NCBI GenBank assembly: GCA_007125735.1
Contig: SLCP01000188.1
Span: 1 to 6,452 of the forward strand
Length of the DNA stretch: 6,452 bases
Direction of reading: 5' to 3'
Source of the DNA: Coriobacteriia bacterium
GTDB lineage: Bacteria > Actinomycetota > Coriobacteriia > Anaerosomatales > SLCP01
The notes under the pieces were generated by a model that worked only from the letters and a program-made list of their open reading frames with translations, was not told the DNA's origin and ran no database searches. This document shows, piece after piece, positions 5,146-6,452 of the stretch. Positions within the stretch are counted from its first letter, which is position 1. Each line of letters begins with the position of its first letter. Made by a program: the position numbers and the translations under genes.

Positions 5146-6452
5146 ATGCTGCGCAGAGTACTCGCTTGTGCTCTCGTCCTCTTGTTGGCTGCGACGGTGC
5201 CTGTTGCGACCGCTCGCGAGAGCGAGGACTCGAAGGGTGTGACAGGGCCCGGAGATCCCATCACGGTGCTCGCCGGGGATTCGGCACCGGTCGACATATA
5301 CGAGCCAGACGGCCGTAACGGCGTCTACCCCTGGGGCGACATACGCAACATCGAACCGCTGCTGCCGAGGTGGAGTGCATCCCATCCCGGGTGGGGCATC
5401 CAGCCGTATACCGAGGTGCACACCATCGACACCGCAACGCAGACCGAGTGGGACGAGGATTGGTTCAAGCTCATCGTTCCCGGCGCAGACATGACATCGT
5501 GGTCTCAGCTGTCGTACCGCTTCGATGCGTTCTCGATGGACCGGACGGTCGACCTCGTACTCGACGTCTACGCGGACGGATCGATACTCGCTCGTGCCGA
5601 CGCGCTCAATGGCGAGGACCCGGCGGCCCTCGTCTCCAACGACGATTCGCGCTGGGGATACTACTCGCAGTACGCGAGCTACGGGCGCTGGCCATCGGTC
5701 ACATTCGTGCCTCCTGCGGCTGGCACCTACTGGATCCGTGTCCGCCCGTACTACGATGGGCCTGCCGAAGGCTTCTCCGGCAAGGCGGGTTTCTACACGT
5801 TTCGGGCCAAGGTCGGCCAGGTCATGCGGCTTGCCGGCGACGACCGCGTAGCCACTGCCGTACGCATCTCTCAGGAAGGCTGGCCAAGCAACCCCGCGAA
5901 CTCCCAGGACACGGCGGTCATCCTCGCGTGCAGCGAGAACTACCCTGATGCGCTCGCAGCGGCGAGCTTGGCTGGTGCGTACGGCGGACCGGTCCTGCTG
6001 ACTCCGAGGGACCGGCTGCCGGGGCTCGTGAAGGCGGAGGTAATGCGCGTCGGCGCACGGGACGTGTACGTGATCGGCGGTACTGCCGCGGTGAGCGAGG
6101 CGGTCATCACCGAGCTTGCGACCATCCTGCCGCCCGGCCGCATTCACCGCGTCGCGGGAGGCACGCGTTACGAGACGGCCGTCGAAGTGCTCAAGAAGAC
6201 CGATGAGGTGCTCGAGAGCAAGGGTCAGACGATGCCAAAGACCGCGTTCCTGGTGTCTGGCGAGAACTTCCCCGATGCGCTTGCCGTGGGCCCCTCGGCG
6301 TACCACAACCGAGCACCGATCCTGCTCACGACCTCGGGAGGACTCCACCCGGCGACCGCAAGCGCGATTGCGATGTACGGCATGACCGATGTCATCATCG
6401 CCGGCGGAACGAGTGCGGTCTCGGCCAGTGTAGTGAGCAGCCTCGTAGACAA
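5146..6452 (+). CDS. secreted PPC-like plus CWB2-repeat surface protein (3' partial)
   Basis: This frame is open from the ATG at 5146 to the right edge, 435 full codons with no stop, so the C-terminus is missing. An in-frame TAG at 5131 rules out an earlier start, and AGGGGG at 5132-5137 lies eight bases before the ATG. Residues 1-23 are a signal peptide (Arg3, Arg4, hydrophobic 5-18, cleavage after ATA). Residues about 90-223 resemble a bacterial pre-peptidase C-terminal (PPC) beta-sandwich: acidic DEDWF (103-107), a central VDLVLDVYADG strand pair and AAGTYWIRV near the end. CWB2 repeat 1 runs from Arg228 (RLAGDDRVATA) to 334, with YPDAL and VIGGTAAVS. Repeat 2 starts at Arg335 (RVAGGTRYETA), with FPDAL and IAGGTSAVS, and is cut. 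A third repeat is expected beyond the edge. The PPC-like part may bind a surface ligand; no enzyme motif is seen. Confidence 0.9.
   Translation, partial: MLRRVLACALVLLLAATVPVATARESEDSKGVTGPGDPITVLAGDSAPVDIYEPDGRNGVYPWGDIRNIEPLLPRWSASHPGWGIQPYTEVHTIDTATQTEWDEDWFKLIVPGADMTSWSQLSYRFDAFSMDRTVDLVLDVYADGSILARADALNGEDPAALVSNDDSRWGYYSQYASYGRWPSVTFVPPAAGTYWIRVRPYYDGPAEGFSGKAGFYTFRAKVGQVMRLAGDDRVATAVRISQEGWPSNPANSQDTAVILACSENYPDALAAASLAGAYGGPVLLTPRDRLPGLVKAEVMRVGARDVYVIGGTAAVSEAVITELATILPPGRIHRVAGGTRYETAVEVLKKTDEVLESKGQTMPKTAFLVSGENFPDALAVGPSAYHNRAPILLTTSGGLHPATASAIAMYGMTDVIIAGGTSAVSASVVSSLVD

Noticed and set aside
5008..6348. 446-codon open minus-strand frame opposite the PPC/CWB2 gene
   Set aside because: The plus-strand frame has a signal peptide, ribosome site and two CWB2 repeats. 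The antisense product is Arg/Val-rich without motifs.
1..6452. Mobile elements, CRISPR arrays, tRNA or rRNA genes
   Set aside because: No transposase-like frame, terminal inverted repeats, regularly spaced repeats or RNA-gene sequence were seen; the only tandem repeats are the short in-frame ones in the acidic lipoprotein gene.

Overview
The window is a GC-rich bacterial chromosome segment, densely packed with genes. A nickel/cobalt ECF transporter with NikR, two secreted proteins built on the cell-wall-binding type 2 repeat (CWB2, PF04122), and the strongly GC-biased third codon positions fit a high-GC Gram-positive, most likely a deep-branching or anaerobic actinobacterium of the Coriobacteriia type. 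That placement is inference; there is no rRNA or phylogenetic marker here.

Layout. Positions 1-1526 (+) hold the end of an ECF metal importer operon: the transmembrane T-component (cbiQ/nikQ, cut by the left edge) and its ATPase (cbiO/nikO). Facing it, with stop codons touching, is nikR (1527-1946, -), with all four high-affinity nickel ligands; this points to nickel rather than cobalt as the cargo. Further right on the minus strand are a 67-residue acidic candidate lipoprotein (2116-2319) and a 351-residue secreted protein that is only a signal peptide plus three CWB2 repeats (2397-3452). Hairpins without U-tracts separate lipoprotein from nikR and CWB2 gene from lipoprotein.

A structured divergent intergenic region (3453-3630) with four inverted repeats leads rightward into a 454-residue fusion of a metallo-beta-lactamase-fold persulfide dioxygenase with two rhodanese domains, the architecture of staphylococcal CstB. 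Its metal site keeps the ligands of a mononuclear iron dioxygenase and has lost those of a second metal. After a 150-bp gap, a second secreted CWB2 protein (5146 to the right edge, +) begins. It carries a pre-peptidase C-terminal (PPC)-like beta-sandwich before the CWB2 repeats and is cut during the second repeat.

Taken together the window covers nickel uptake and its control, cell-envelope proteins anchored to wall polymer, and cytosolic persulfide/sulfide detoxification. The nickel genes form one clear functional unit. The link of the surface proteins to the sulfur enzyme is only adjacency. No mobile element, CRISPR array, tRNA or rRNA was seen. The least familiar unit is the CWB2-only protein with its tiny Asp/Glu/Pro-rich candidate lipoprotein.
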